From VYDC01 sp963667515 (GTDB lineage Bacteria > Chloroflexota > Dehalococcoidia > UBA2979): 64,000 nucleotides of DNA. The DNA is taken from assembly GCA_963667515.2 (NCBI GenBank), contig CAXXXY010000006.1, positions 682,001-746,000 on the forward strand. Direction: 5' to 3'. Position numbers and translations under genes: made by a program. The notes under the pieces are model-generated. The model worked only from the letters and a program-made list of their open reading frames with translations, was not told the origin of the DNA and did no database searches. Shown one piece after another: positions 34,798 through 45,339 of the stretch (position 1 is its first letter; each line of letters begins with the position of its first letter).

Positions 34798-36362
34798 TCG
34801 TACTCCTCGTCCAGCGGGTTCAGGCCGAGGATCGGTCGGTGCGCGGACCAAACCGTGGTCGAGGCGCCGAGGAACGCCGGGTCGAGCGCCCAGGGGTCGA
34901 CGTCGGCGCGGAAGACCCAGCCCGTGTCGATCTCGGCGATGTGCGCGCAGGCCGCGAACTCCAGCAGGTCGCGCTGGATCTCGCGGTAGATCCGCGGCTG
35001 GTCGGCGGAGTCGGCCGCGTGGATGGCGCGGATGCGCGTGCTGCGCTCCTTGTCGACGTTGTTCTTGCCGCCCCACATTCCCAGCGGCGGGTCGTAGTCG
35101 TGCGCCACGTCGTACATCGGCTCGTAGAGCGCGTGGCTGCACTCCTCCTTGAACCACATCGGCACCTTCGTCCCGAAGGGGAGCTGCGTGTCGAGGCGCA
35201 CCTCGACCTCGATGCCGAACGGCGCCAGTGATTGCCGCACGATGTGCGCGAGGCGCAGCGACTCCGGCGAGGCCTTCACCCAGATCTGCGTCGCGAAGCC
35301 GCCCGCGTGGCCACTCTCCCCCATCAGCGCGCGCGCCCGCTCGACATCGTAGCGGTACGGGTCGAGCTCGGGGGCGTGGAACTCCGAACTCGAGCAGATC
35401 GGGCTATGGCTGCGGCGTGCGTGGCCGCCGTAAACCTGCTCGATGATGCGCTCGTAGGGCAGGGCGTAGCAGATCGCCTGCCGCACCTTCTGGTCGTCGA
35501 AGGGCGCCTCGGTCCAGTTGAACTCGAGCGTCGAGTGGTTGGCGCGCACCTTGCGCGTCGTGAACTCGGGCCGCCCGGCGAAGCGCGCGAGCTCCTCCGG
35601 GTAGAGGCCGAGCACCATGTTCGCGTCGCCCGCGTCCATCATGCGCAGCCCCTCCTCGCGGCTGTCGACGCCGACCTGCACGATCGAGTCGACGCCGGGG
35701 CGCCCCATCCAGTGCTCGTCGCGCGCCGCGTACTCGATCACGTCGTCGGTCTGCCGCTCGACGGAGAACTGGCCGAAGCCGCACGCGTTCTGCGAGAGCC
35801 ACGCCGTGGCCCACGGATCGTCGTTCGTCGCGTGCCGCCGCGCCTCGGTGGAGTCGACGACGTTGCCGGAGGCGAAGACGAAGTACTGCGCGAACTGCGG
35901 GTTGGCGCCGCGCAGGCGGAAGCGCACGGTGTGCCGGTCGACCGCCTCGACGTCCTCGGCGGCGTTGATGCCGGCGAGGCGCCGCAGCCGCCACAGCCCC
36001 ACCCCGCGCAGCGCGAAGACCCGCTGCACCATCCACACCACGTCGTCGGCGACGAGCTCGTTGCCCGCGTGGCTGCGCACGCCCGGGCGCAGGCGGATCG
36101 TCCAGCTGCGATCGCCGTCGGCGGACTCCCAACTCTCGGCGAGCCGCCCCTGCAGCTCGGTGGCGACGGGGTAGCGGATGCCGCCTGGGTCGATAGCGAT
36201 CCTCGGCGTCGTCAGCGGCTCGTACGGGATGTGAATCGTGTGGTACGGGGCGGGCTGCGCCGCCCCGCCCATGTGCGGCTGGTCGGGATCCCACCCGGCC
36301 TGGATGCCGCCGCGCCGGTCGACCGGCCACACGAGGTTCTTCGGAGACGGACCGCTCGCCAT
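34791..36362 (-). CDS. Family 5 (oligopeptide-type) extracellular binding protein-like, no signal peptide
   Basis: 523 residues from ATG 36362. SBP_bac_5 features are LAESWESADGDRSWTIRLRP, VADDVVWMVQRVFAL and WTEAPFDDQKVRQAICYALP, with family-typical length. The N-terminus (MASGPSPKNLVWPVDRRGG) has no hydrophobic signal or lipobox, and no ABC permease or ATPase genes are adjacent. Either a start and signal were lost, or the protein has a cytoplasmic or solute-processing role. Cotranslated with the downstream hydrolase. Confidence 0.8.
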   Translation of the reverse strand: MASGPSPKNLVWPVDRRGGIQAGWDPDQPHMGGAAQPAPYHTIHIPYEPLTTPRIAIDPGGIRYPVATELQGRLAESWESADGDRSWTIRLRPGVRSHAGNELVADDVVWMVQRVFALRGVGLWRLRRLAGINAAEDVEAVDRHTVRFRLRGANPQFAQYFVFASGNVVDSTEARRHATNDDPWATAWLSQNACGFGQFSVERQTDDVIEYAARDEHWMGRPGVDSIVQVGVDSREEGLRMMDAGDANMVLGLYPEELARFAGRPEFTTRKVRANHSTLEFNWTEAPFDDQKVRQAICYALPYERIIEQVYGGHARRSHSPICSSSEFHAPELDPYRYDVERARALMGESGHAGGFATQIWVKASPESLRLAHIVRQSLAPFGIEVEVRLDTQLPFGTKVPMWFKEECSHALYEPMYDVAHDYDPPLGMWGGKNNVDKERSTRIRAIHAADSADQPRIYREIQRDLLEFAACAHIAEIDTGWVFRADVDPWALDPAFLGASTTVWSAHRPILGLNPLDEEYEW

Positions 36363-36543
36363 GCGCTGACCCCCCGGCTTGCGGGCGCATCATATCCCGC
36401 GCCCCGCACAGCTTGAGGACGGCGGCGAGCGGCATGGCGCCGCGCAGCCCGTAGTATCGGGCGCGCACCCGAGCGCCGGCCGCTTCGCGACCCGTGTGGG
36501 GCCGGCGCCCGAGCCGCGCGAGCGAAGGAAGCGGAGACGCCCC

Positions 36544-37351
36544 ATGGCCATCGCGACGCAGCAGCCTCGGCGTGCATACATCGATCTGCCGAGCGGGCAG
36601 CTGCACTACCGCGAGATCGGCGAGGGGGAGCCGCTGCTGCTGCTCCACCAGACCCCGAGCTCGAGCCTGCAGTGGGAGGCCGCCTACCCGCTGCTCGCCG
36701 CGGCCGGGATGCGCGTGATCGCGCCCGACACGCCCGGCTACGGGATGTCGGACCCGCCGGCCTGCACGCCCACCGCCGAGGGCTACGCGGCGGCGGCGCT
36801 CGCGCTGCTCGACACGCTGGAGCTGCCGCGCGTCGCCGTGCTGGGGCACCACACGGGCGCGGTGACCGCGTGCGAGCTGGCGCGCGCCCACCCGAAGCGT
36901 GTCTCGCGCCTCGTGCTCAACGGCGTGCCGCTCTTCTCCGCCGAGCAGCGCGAGCGCTATATGTCACGGCTGCCCGAGCGCGCCCCCGCGATCGAGGAGG
37001 ACGGCAGCCACCTGCTGGAGCCGTGGACGCGGCGGCTGCGGGTGTCGAAGGGCTACAGCGACCTGCGCGCGATGACGCGCTGCGTCATCGAGATGCTGCA
37101 GGTGCGCGAGTCCGAGTGGCACGGCTACATACCGGATCTTCAGCTACGACATGGAGAGCGCGCTCCGCGCGCTGACGGTGCCGACGCTGCTCCTCACGAA
37201 CACCGGCGAGGACCTCTACCGCCAGACGCAGCTCGCCCGCGAGGCGCGGCCGGACCTCGCCTATGTGGAGCTCGAGGGGGGCACGCACGACATCGTCGAC
37301 GAGCAGCCCGAGGCGTGGGTCGCCGCCGTGCTCGACTTCGTGCGCGGCTGA
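36544..37351 (+). pseudogene. Alpha/beta hydrolase with GHHTG elbow, frameshifted
   Basis: From ATG 36544: AYIDLPSGQLHYREIGEGEP, LLLLHQTPSSSLQW, APDTPGYGMSDPP, and the elbow GHHTG (residues 101-105, His103 at the nucleophile position). After SEWHGY near 37126 one extra base shifts the frame. The proper continuation (RIFSYDMESALRALTVPTLL) runs in another frame to the stop at 37351, including the expected C-terminal His (GGTHDIVDEQ). Truncated after about 190 residues unless this is a sequencing error. Confidence 0.75.
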
Positions 37352-37380
37352 GCGCGGCCGAGGGCGACCGCGGTCGCGCG

Positions 37381-37713
37381 CTACTTCGGGTCGATCGTGG
37401 CGGCGAAGGTCTGTACGGCGATCACACCGTCGCGCACGACGAAGGTATCGGTCGCGATCGGAACGCTGGCGGCGGCCCCATCGGCGTGCCAGACGATGTA
37501 AGCGACGTCGCCCGCGATCTCCATCCGGTCCAGATCGAGCATGTACGTGCCCGGCGCGAAGAGCCCCGTGAGGAAGTCGGTGAAGGCGGCGCGCAGCTCG
37601 TCCAGCCCGCGGACGGGCCCGTTCGGCGTCAGCAGCACCGAGTCCCCCGTGTAGTCCTTCGGCACCTCGTCGACATCACCGGCGCCGAATGCTTCTAGGT
37701 GGTGGTCCAGCAC
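37381..37713 (-). CDS. SnoaL-like/NTF2-fold protein
   Basis: 110 residues from GTG 37713 (VLDHHLEAFGAGDVDEVPKD). Homologous proteins usually begin with a few more residues, and an ATT at 37728 would give IATKGVLDHHL, so the start is uncertain. The cone-like fold is suggested by YTGDSVLLTPNGPVRGLDEL, FAPGTYMLDLDRMEIAGDVA and FVVRDGVIAVQTF. Such proteins act as isomerases, cyclases or small-molecule binding proteins. Convergent with the hydrolase upstream. Confidence 0.7.
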   Translation of the reverse strand: MLDHHLEAFGAGDVDEVPKDYTGDSVLLTPNGPVRGLDELRAAFTDFLTGLFAPGTYMLDLDRMEIAGDVAYIVWHADGAAASVPIATDTFVVRDGVIAVQTFAATIDPK

Positions 37714-38050
37714 GCCCTTGGTGGCAATGCGCCCCTCCCGAGGTCCCGGCGCGGGCAGAGCATCGTGCGCCCGGCCGCGCGGCGCGCAGGCTAGCAAGCG
37801 CCGGCCGCCCCCGTCGGCACGGCGAGGGCGCGGAGCGCGCCACGCGAGCCCCGCGCGGCCGCCCCGCTCGAGCCGATTCTCCTTATTTCTCCTACTGTTC
37901 CTGCGCCCGCCGCGGCTTGCCTTCTGACCGCGCGCGAGTAGGCTGCGCGCTGCGGAGTCGGGTCCTCGCCGCTCCGCGCGGCTCCCACGGCGGCACGGCG
38001 AATCTCGTGACGAGTCTCTCGCTCGCGACCCCGAGCGGTAAGGGCTGTGC
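37714..38050. other. Intergenic region between divergent genes
   Basis: 337 bases between the SnoaL-like gene and the large secreted-protein gene. It probably holds both promoters. I see an AT-richer patch near 37873-37900 (cgattctccttatttctcct) but no confident -35/-10 pair and no coding frame. Confidence 0.4.
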
Positions 38051-41000
38051 ATGCGCGCGGGCATCCGAAGCGCGTCGTTCCGTCACGCGCATCGAGCGCT
38101 GGCCCTCGGCGTCGTCGCCGCGACGCTGCTCGCCGGCCTCGCCATCCTGGGCGCCGCCCCCCAGCCCTCGAGTGCCCAGCAGGTCGAGGTGGAGATCACG
38201 CACGCCCAGGTCTGCCCCGCGGGCGTCTGCCTCCCCGGCGCCCTGCAGGCGCTCGTGGACGCCGAGCCGGCGGGCAGCGCCTTCCGCATCCGCGCCGGCC
38301 TCTACCGCGAGCAGAGCGTGGTCCCGCGCGACGACGACAGCTTCGCCGGCGACCCGGGCGCGATCCTCAGCGGCGCCCGCGAGGTCACCCCCGTGCTGGA
38401 TTCGGGCGGCCAGTTCTGGACCGTCGCGATCCCGGAGCTGATCGGGCGCGAGCGCCACGGCGTCTGCGACGCCGGTGCCGCCTACGACTACCCTGGCCAG
38501 CTCTTCCTGGGCGGCATGCTGCTGTTCCAGGTCGACGTCGCCGGCCCCGCCGAGCTCCAGCCGGGGCAGTGGCACTTCGACGACGTGACGGGGGTGGGCT
38601 CGTTCGTTGACGACCCGTCCGGCGTCACGGTGGAGGCGAGCGTCACCCCGCACGCGTTCTCGGGAGCCGCGAGCGGGGTCACGATCCGCGACCTCGTCGT
38701 GGAGCGCTACGCGAACCGGGCGCAGACCGGCGCCGTCCGCGGCCGGGCGGGGTCGAACTGGCTCGTGCAGGACGTCGAGATCCGCGACAACAACGGCTAC
38801 GGGCTCGAGGTGGGGCCGGGGCTGCGCGCGCTCGACAGCCACGTCCACCACAACGGGCTCATCGGCATCGGCGGCACCGGCGTCGGCAGCCCGCTCGACG
38901 TCCTCATCGAGGGCAACGAGATCGCGTTCAACCACAACGGCGGCTTCTCCCGCGACTGGGAGCGCGGCGGGCTGAAGATCACCCTCACGGAGCCGTCCGA
39001 CCCGGCGCTGCCGACGCTGATCCTCCGGGGCAACCACGTTCACGACAACGACGGCCCGGGGCTGTGGACAGACGCCGGCGTCGTCGGCGTGCTCATCGAG
39101 GGCAATACCGTCGAGGACAACGCGAACGAGGGCATCAAGCACGAGATCAGCGGCCAGGCGACGATCCGCGACAACGACATCGCGAGAACGGCCGCGGCTT
39201 CGACACCTGGCTGTGGGGCTCGCAGATCCTCGTACAGAACAGCACCGACACGGAGGTCACGGGAAACACGGTGACCGTCGCCGCGGACGCGGGTGACGGC
39301 ATCGGCGTCATCAGCCAGGACCGCGTGCCCCAGACCACGGGCGCCTGGATCCACGACAACCGGATCATCCGACTCGGGCTCGTCGGCCAGTCCGGCGTCG
39401 TCGACGACACGGGCACCTCGGCGGCCTGCCTGCCGGGCGCGAACAACCGCTTCGACGCCAACGTGTACGAGCTCCCGGTCGGCGTGGCCGCCGCCCAGGC
39501 GCCCCGCTGGGCGACGTGCATCTTCCAGAGCTGGGAGGACTTCAGCGCCGCCGGACACGAGGCGACCGGCGGGCTGGCCGGCCATCTGCACCTCACCGCC
39601 GAGGTGGCCATCGGCGGAGCGCAGCCCGCGGACTTCGCGCTGACCGTGGACGGGATCGCCACGCCCAGCGACTCGTGGACGGAGCTCGTCGCGACGCACA
39701 CCGTGGCGTTCGGGGCGCTGCCCGCCGGCTACACCGCGATGCTGAACGGCGACTGCGACGCGGCGGGCGAGGTGATCCGCGACGCGCGCGAGGCCTCGCG
39801 CTGCACTGTGACGTTCGCGCTGCCGGGCATCGTCTTCGAGCCCGCCTTCGGGGGGCGCCTCTTCTCGCGGCCGATCGATTTCGCGCAGCTGCCCGACGGC
39901 CGCTACCTCATCGCCGAGCAGGCCGGACGCCTGCTCATCGTCGACGACCCCGCGCCGGACCAGGTGCTGCTCGATCTCACGACGGTGCTCGCCGACGGGG
40001 ACGCCATCGGCGGGGAGGAGGGGATCCTGAGCTTCACTCTGGATCCCGCGTACCCTGCGGACGGTGTGGGGCGTGCCGAGCGATCTCAGCTCCAGCCCCG
40101 CCGCCCTCGGCGACTCGGGCGTCAACCCCGTCTCCTTCGGCGTCGACAACGCGGGCGAGCCCTACCTGCTCACGCTGTCGGGCGGCATCCTGCGACTCGC
40201 GCTCGTCCCGGCCCCCGCCGTCGACGCGATCGGCTGCGCGCCGCTCGATGCGACGACGGGCCAGACCGTGAGCTGCGACCCGCTGCTCTCCGGCGGCGCG
40301 CCCGCGAGCTACGAGTGGACCGTCGACGGTCTCGTCGCGGGCAGCGCGGCCTCGCTCGCCACCGCCTTCGCGACAGCGAGCGCGCACTCCATCGCGCTCA
40401 CCGCGTGCAACAGCGGCGGCTGCGACTCCGCCGCGGCGGCGGTCACCGTGACCGAGCCGCCGGCCAGCGCCCGCGTCACCGACGACCTGCTGGCGCTCTA
40501 CGAGCTCGGCGAGGGCGGCGGCTCGACGGTCAGCGACTCGGGCGGCGTCGGGCCCGTGCTCACGATCGCCGCGCCGGGCGCGGTGTCGTGGCCCGCGGGC
40601 GGCGGCCTCTCCTTCGACGCCTCGACCATCGCCGCCTCCTCAGGGGCCGCCAGCGCCATCTCGGGCCCCGTCGTCGCCGCCAACGCCATCACCGTCGAGG
40701 CCTGGGTGCGCCCCGTGAACACCACCCTCAGCGGCCCCGCCCGCGTCGTCACGATCTCCCAGAACCCCAGCTTCCGGAACGTCACCCTCGGCCAGCAGGG
40801 CGACGACTGGGTCGTCCGCCTGCGCACCACTACCGCCGGCTCCAACGGTCTCTCGCCCGCCGTGACCGCGAACGCCACCGTCGTCCCCGGCGCGCTCACC
40901 CACGTGCTCCACACGCGCGACGCCGGCGGCAGCGCGCGCCTCTATGTGAACGGCGTGCAGCGAGGCGCCCGCACCGTCGGCGGGAACCTCTCGAACTGGG

Positions 41001-41146
41001 ACCTCGGGCAGCGACTTGCCCTCGGCAACGAGCTCAGCAACACCTGCCCCTGGCTCGGCGAGATCCACCTCGTCGCCCTCTACGCCCGCGCCCTCACGCC
41101 CGAGGAGGTCACGCGCAACTTCGAGGCCGGCGCCCACGCGCCCTGA
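38051..41146 (+). pseudogene. Large secreted multi-domain protein: beta-helix, PQQ-type sugar dehydrogenase, PKD-like, LamG; decayed
   Basis: Signal peptide (AHRALALGVVAATLLAGLAI, cleavage after SSA), then a right-handed beta-helix with repeats such as VLIEGNTVEDNANEGIKHE. A missing G near 39184 shifts the frame; the helix continues (FDTWLWGSQILVQNSTDTEV) into a glucose/sorbosone-dehydrogenase-like start (PIDFAQLPDGRYLIAEQAGR, GEEGILSFTLDPAYP). At about 40060 the frame changes again and much of the dehydrogenase propeller is missing, ending in VNPVSFGVDNAGEPYLLTL. A PKD-like segment (CDPLLSGGAPASYEWTVDG) and a LamG domain (VEAWVRPVNTTLSGPARVV) follow. Probably a non-functional remnant of an extracellular polysaccharide-acting protein. 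Confidence 0.7.
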
Positions 41147-41277
41147 GCACGGGACTCACCGCTCACTCCTCGGGCGCTCCCGAGCGCCGATGATCTTCGT
41201 GTGCGCCCGCGGCCGCGTCGGGCCAAGAGGGTGCGCCGGGCGCGAACGCGCGCACCGGCGACTCCGTGGGGAGAGCG

Positions 41278-42324
41278 ATGTTGCCCGGCGCTGTCGACAT
41301 CGGCCATCGCGGCGTGCACCGCTACCACCCCACCATCGGCTACCAGTACATGCCGAGCATTCGCACCCGGCTGCCGTTCGCGGGCGACGACCATTACCTC
41401 GTCCGCACTAACGCCCAGGGATTCCGCTCCGACCACGACTTCAGCGAGCCGAAGCGCCCGGGGACGTTCCGGATCCTCCTCTTCGGCGACTCGTTCTCCG
41501 CGGGCGTCGGCGTCAGCAACGGCCGAAGGTACAGCGATTACCTCGAAGAGCTCGTGCCGGGCGTCGAGGTCTTCAACTGCGGGCTGGAGGGCACCGGCAC
41601 CGACCAGCAGTACCTCGCCTTTCGCGAGGTCAGCGAGCTCGCCGAGTACGACCTCGTCATCGTGGCTCCCTGGGTGGAGAACATCCGTCGCAACCCCGCG
41701 CGCTACCGGATGTGGTCGACCTCCGGCGGCGAGTACCGCGTCTTCCCCAAGCCCTACTTCAGCCTGGACGCCGACGGGCAGCTCCGGCTGCACAACGTCC
41801 CCGTCCCGCAAGCGTTCGACGCCAGCGAGCTGGACGAGGATCGGGCGCGCCACCTGGACCAGGGCGGGCCGGGGCTCCGGCTGCGCCAGCTCGTCTACCG
41901 CCTGCCGGAGCGCCACCGGCTGAAGGCGAAGGAGCGAATCCAGAGGCTCACGCGCTACCAGCCGGTGCCCGGCTACGACCGGCCGACATCGCCCGAGTGG
42001 CTGCTGATGCGCGCGATCCTCGAACGGTGGGCGGACGAGGCGGCGGCGCCCCTCCTCGTCATGCCGATCCCGATGCCGCAGCACGTCGACGGCACCGCAT
42101 CGTCGAAGCAGTGCCGGCGGCGCTTCGAGGAGCTCCGGGAGCATCCCCGGATCGCGGTCCACGACCCGCTGCCGGATCTACGCCGCCATCCCGCCAGCGT
42201 GCGACGTGGCTTCCGTCACCCGCTGGATCCGCACCCCAGCCCCGCCGGGCACCGCGCGCTCGCGGAGTCGCTCGCTCCCCGGATACGCGCGCTGGTCCGC
42301 CACGAGGCAGGCACGGCCGCCTAG
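41278..42324 (+). CDS. SGNH/GDSL hydrolase-like protein
   Basis: 348 residues from ATG 41278, chosen over GTG 41266 because of the RBS ggggagagcg. RTNAQGFRSDHDFSEPKRPG precedes the catalytic block FRILLFGDSFSAGVGVSNGR (GDS motif). GLEGTGTDQQYLAF supplies the Gly/Asn-type block, and the C-terminus has LDPHPSPAGHRALAESLAPR with the D-x-x-H pair. These enzymes hydrolyse acyl or glycan-linked esters. Adjacent to the decayed secreted protein, perhaps from one surface-polysaccharide locus. Confidence 0.8.
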   Translation: MLPGAVDIGHRGVHRYHPTIGYQYMPSIRTRLPFAGDDHYLVRTNAQGFRSDHDFSEPKRPGTFRILLFGDSFSAGVGVSNGRRYSDYLEELVPGVEVFNCGLEGTGTDQQYLAFREVSELAEYDLVIVAPWVENIRRNPARYRMWSTSGGEYRVFPKPYFSLDADGQLRLHNVPVPQAFDASELDEDRARHLDQGGPGLRLRQLVYRLPERHRLKAKERIQRLTRYQPVPGYDRPTSPEWLLMRAILERWADEAAAPLLVMPIPMPQHVDGTASSKQCRRRFEELREHPRIAVHDPLPDLRRHPASVRRGFRHPLDPHPSPAGHRALAESLAPRIRALVRHEAGTAA

Positions 42325-42394
42325 CCGTCGCCGCGCAGCCGAGGCCGCGGCGACGGCCGGCAATCGCCGTGTGGGGGCGCGAGAGGGCTCGCGC

Positions 42395-43347
42395 TCAGGC
42401 GTTCGCGACGAGCGGGGCCACCTCCTCCGCGAGGTAGATCGGCACCTCGTCGTCGTCGAAGAAGAGGTGCTGCATCTGCACCTCCGCCACGCCGAGCTCC
42501 GCCAGCCGGCCCAGCGTCTCCGCGGCCTGCTCCGCGCTGCCGACCGCCGCGCCACGAGCGCGGGCGCGCTCGCCGAGCTCGGCTGTCGTCAGGCCCTCGC
42601 GCCGCGTGAGCATCGGAGCGAGCTCCTGAAGCGAGCGCGCCACCCGCTCGTCGGTCGGCCCGACCGCCCCGAACATCATCATCGAGCGGCGGATCGTCGC
42701 CGGATCGCGGCCCTCGGCCTCGCAGTGGCGCTCCAGCACCCCCACCTTCGCCGCGTACTTCTCGGGCGAGAGCATCAGGCAGTTCCACTCGTCGGCGTAG
42801 CGCGCGACGAGCCGCAGGGTGCGGCGCTCGCCGGCGCCGCCGATGAGCAGCGGCGGCCGTCCCTCCCGCGGCCTCGGGAGCATCTCGGCGTCGCGGAGTC
42901 GGTAGTGGCGGCCCTCGAAGGTGGCGGGCTCGGCGCGCCACAGGGCACGCATGACCTGGATCGCCTCCTCGACTCGCTCGAAGCGCTCCTTCGTCGGCGG
43001 GAAGGGGAGACCGTACGCGGCGTGCTCGGGCTCGTTCCAGCCGGCGCCGACGCCCATCGTGAAGCGGCCCGCGCTGAGGAGATCGAGCTGCGCCGCCATG
43101 CGCGCGAGGTCGGCGGGGTGCCGGAGGTGACGGGGGAGACCATCGGGCCGAAGCGGAGAGCGCTCGTCTCGACGGCGGCCACGGCGAAGGAGAGGTACGC
43201 CTCCAGCGAGTCGCGCGGCGTCTGCGCGAGGTAGTGGTCGGAGCGCGAGACGCTCGGAATGCCGAGGCGCTCCGCCAGCGAGAGAATGTGCCGCCAGCGC
43301 TCCCAGGTGAGGCCGTTCTGGCCCTCCACCATCAGCCCGATCTCCAT
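42395..43347 (-). pseudogene. LLM-class oxidoreductase, frameshifted
   Basis: From ATG 43347: MEIGLMVEGQNGLTWERWRH and a luciferase-like N-terminus up to FGPMVSPVT. One base is missing near 43126, after which LRHPADLARMAAQLDLLSAG and the rest of the barrel (FTMGVGAGWNEPEHAAYGLP, DEWNCLMLSPEKY) continue in another frame to the TGA at 42395. Restoring one C to the coding strand (VT-LRHP) gives an uninterrupted protein of about 317 residues. Confidence 0.78.
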
Positions 43348-43404
43348 GGCCCCGCTCCCTTCCCCGTCGCCGAATTGCTTCGCGCGGCTCGCGCCCGGCC
43401 GGGC

Positions 43405-44355
43405 CTAGCGCACCGCGGTGTCGAGTCGCTCGACGAGGCCGGCGTCGAGGGGCCCGCGGCTCTCCGCGTCGAGGCACTCGCGCAGCTCGTCCCGGCTCTT
43501 CACGCCGAGCACGACGGTCGCGACGCCGGGCATCGACAGCGCGTAGCGGTGCGCGAGCGCCGCCGGGCTCTCGCCGACCTCGTGGGCGATGGCGCGGAAC
43601 GGGGCCGCGCGCTCGAAGTCGGCGAGGTCCGCGTGCCCCTCGGGGAGCTCGCGGTCGAAGCCGTCGGTCAGGGCGCCGGCCTGCACCGCGCGAATGCCCA
43701 TCACCGGCACGCCGGCGCGCACGGCGGCGGCGATCACGTCGCGCGGCCGCGCCGGCTCCGCGAAGCGGCGAAGCGCGCCCGCCGAGTCGAGCACGTTCGC
43801 GATGCACTGCACCGCGGCGGGGAGGGGCGCCTCGGCCAGCGTCTCGATGACGGCGCTCGGCACCCCGATCCCCGTGATGCCCCACGCGCCGATGCGCCCC
43901 GCCTCGACGAGGCGCTCGAGTCCCGGCCGCACGGCCTCGGTGAAGAGGCGGCGCGGGGTGCCCGAGACCTCGCCCACCAGGTCGTCGGGGACGATCGGGT
44001 TGTGCAGCAGCAGCAGGTCGACGCGCGGGAGGCGCATCCGCTCGAGGCTGTCGTCGAGGCTCGCCGCGAGCCGGGCCTCGACCTCGGCGGCCGGCGGCGC
44101 GCCGAGGCGGCACTTCGTGACCACGATGACGTCGTGGGAGAGGCGGCCGTCGAACGCCTCGCCGACGACGCGCTCGGCCTCGCCGTCGCCGTACCCCGGT
44201 GCGAGGTCGAGGAGCGTGACGCCGCGCTCGACGGCCTCGCGCGTGGTGGCGACGGCCTCCTCGCGGCTGGTCGGGCCCCACACCTGCCCGATGCCGCCGC
44301 CGCCGAGGGCGAGCGCCGACACCTCCCCCAGCGTCCCGAAGCTCCTGCGCTCCAC
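43405..44355 (-). CDS. Aldo/keto reductase family protein
   Basis: 316 residues from GTG 44355, preferred because of the RBS gcgagggggccgac; a longer form from 44388 is possible. TIM-barrel AKR: LGGGGIGQVWGPTSREEAV, LLDLAPGYGDGEAERVVGEA (catalytic Asp and Tyr), VTKCRLG (Lys), LLLLHNPIV (His). C-terminal YALSMPGVATVVLGVKSRDE binds NADP(H). Substrate unknown; similar to D-threo-aldose dehydrogenase-type members. Confidence 0.85.
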   Translation of the reverse strand: MERRSFGTLGEVSALALGGGGIGQVWGPTSREEAVATTREAVERGVTLLDLAPGYGDGEAERVVGEAFDGRLSHDVIVVTKCRLGAPPAAEVEARLAASLDDSLERMRLPRVDLLLLHNPIVPDDLVGEVSGTPRRLFTEAVRPGLERLVEAGRIGAWGITGIGVPSAVIETLAEAPLPAAVQCIANVLDSAGALRRFAEPARPRDVIAAAVRAGVPVMGIRAVQAGALTDGFDRELPEGHADLADFERAAPFRAIAHEVGESPAALAHRYALSMPGVATVVLGVKSRDELRECLDAESRGPLDAGLVERLDTAVR

Positions 44356-44532
44356 GTCGGCCCCCTCGCGTGCGTGCGGCACCCGCAACGCGGGTGCCGC
44401 ACGCCGCCTCGCGCGCTCGCGGCCGGCCCACGAGGCGGCGCCGCCGATACTGCGAAGGCGGGCGCGACGCCGTCAACGGCGCTCGCCGGCCGACGGCCGA
44501 CCCATCCTGAGTCAAGTGGGTCGCGAGGCGGC

Positions 44533-45006
44533 CTAGGGAGCGGCCTCGGCAGCCCGCGCGATGTCCGCCGCGTCCCGCTCGAGCGCCGTGCGCGTCGCTC
44601 TCTCGAAGAGGCGACCGAGGGTCGCGGCGACGACCCGGGCGACGGCCCGCTCGGGCTCGGCGCCGAAGGTGATGGCGATGCGACTGCCCCCGGCGGAGGA
44701 GGGCTCCACGCTCACGACCGTGCGATAGCGCGCCCCGTGCGAGCGCGCCTCCGTCACGTACGAGCGGCCCGCGTCGACCTCGGTGACGACCATCTCCTCG
44801 GTCGCCTGCTTGCCGAACATCCTGCGGACCTCGCGCCAGCGGGTCCCGACGCCGAACCCCGTGCCCTCGTCGAGGCGCTCGACGCTCGTGATGCCGCTGA
44901 TGACGCTCGGCGCCTGCTCGATGGCGGTGACGATGCTCCAGACTCGCTCCGGCGACGCGGCCGTCTCCCGCGTCACGACGAACTCTCGCACGACGTCCTC
45001 CCTCAT
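44533..45006 (-). CDS. SRPBCC-family protein
   Basis: 157 residues from ATG 45006. START/SRPBCC fold: REFVVTRETAASPERVWSIV, WREVRRMFGKQATEEMVVTE, VVSVEPSSAGGSRIAITFGA. Family members bind hydrophobic ligands or act as polyketide cyclases. Ends with RDAADIARAAEAAP. The 35-bp element 42 bp upstream also precedes the deazaflavin-type nitroreductase gene at 48362, suggesting shared regulation. Confidence 0.8.
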   Translation of the reverse strand: MREDVVREFVVTRETAASPERVWSIVTAIEQAPSVISGITSVERLDEGTGFGVGTRWREVRRMFGKQATEEMVVTEVDAGRSYVTEARSHGARYRTVVSVEPSSAGGSRIAITFGAEPERAVARVVAATLGRLFERATRTALERDAADIARAAEAAP

Positions 45007-45047
45007 CGCTCGACGCACGCAGCCCCGCGGCGCGGCTGCCCCACGGT

Positions 45048-45082
45048 GAAGGCTCCCTCACGCGCCCGAGAGCGGCAAGCAG
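45048..45082 (-). promoter_or_regulatory. 35-bp upstream element shared with 48407-48441
   Basis: 32 of 35 bases match the element at 48407-48441. Read on the minus strand, each copy lies 42-45 bp upstream of a start codon (45006 and 48362). Conserved position and orientation before two unrelated genes suggest a promoter or regulator site. No classic -35/-10 is obvious inside. Confidence 0.5.
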
Positions 45083-45339
45083 GGGTCCGCTGGAGCCTCC
45101 TTCGAACGCCGGGCCCGATGGTCGGCACCGCGCCCCGAGAGCCGGGCTGCTGGCGTGGGCGTTCGAGAATGCCGAGGCGTCAGGCCGAGGCGTCGGTGCG
45201 CGGTGACCGCGAGACGGCTGGGGCAGCCAACCCAGCGGGGATGGGGCATCCAGCCCTGAGCGTCTCCCTGTCGCTCGACGATGCTGGCGGCCAACGACGA
45301 CGTGGGCGACGCGCAGCAGGGCGCCCCTCGCCCCGGGGG

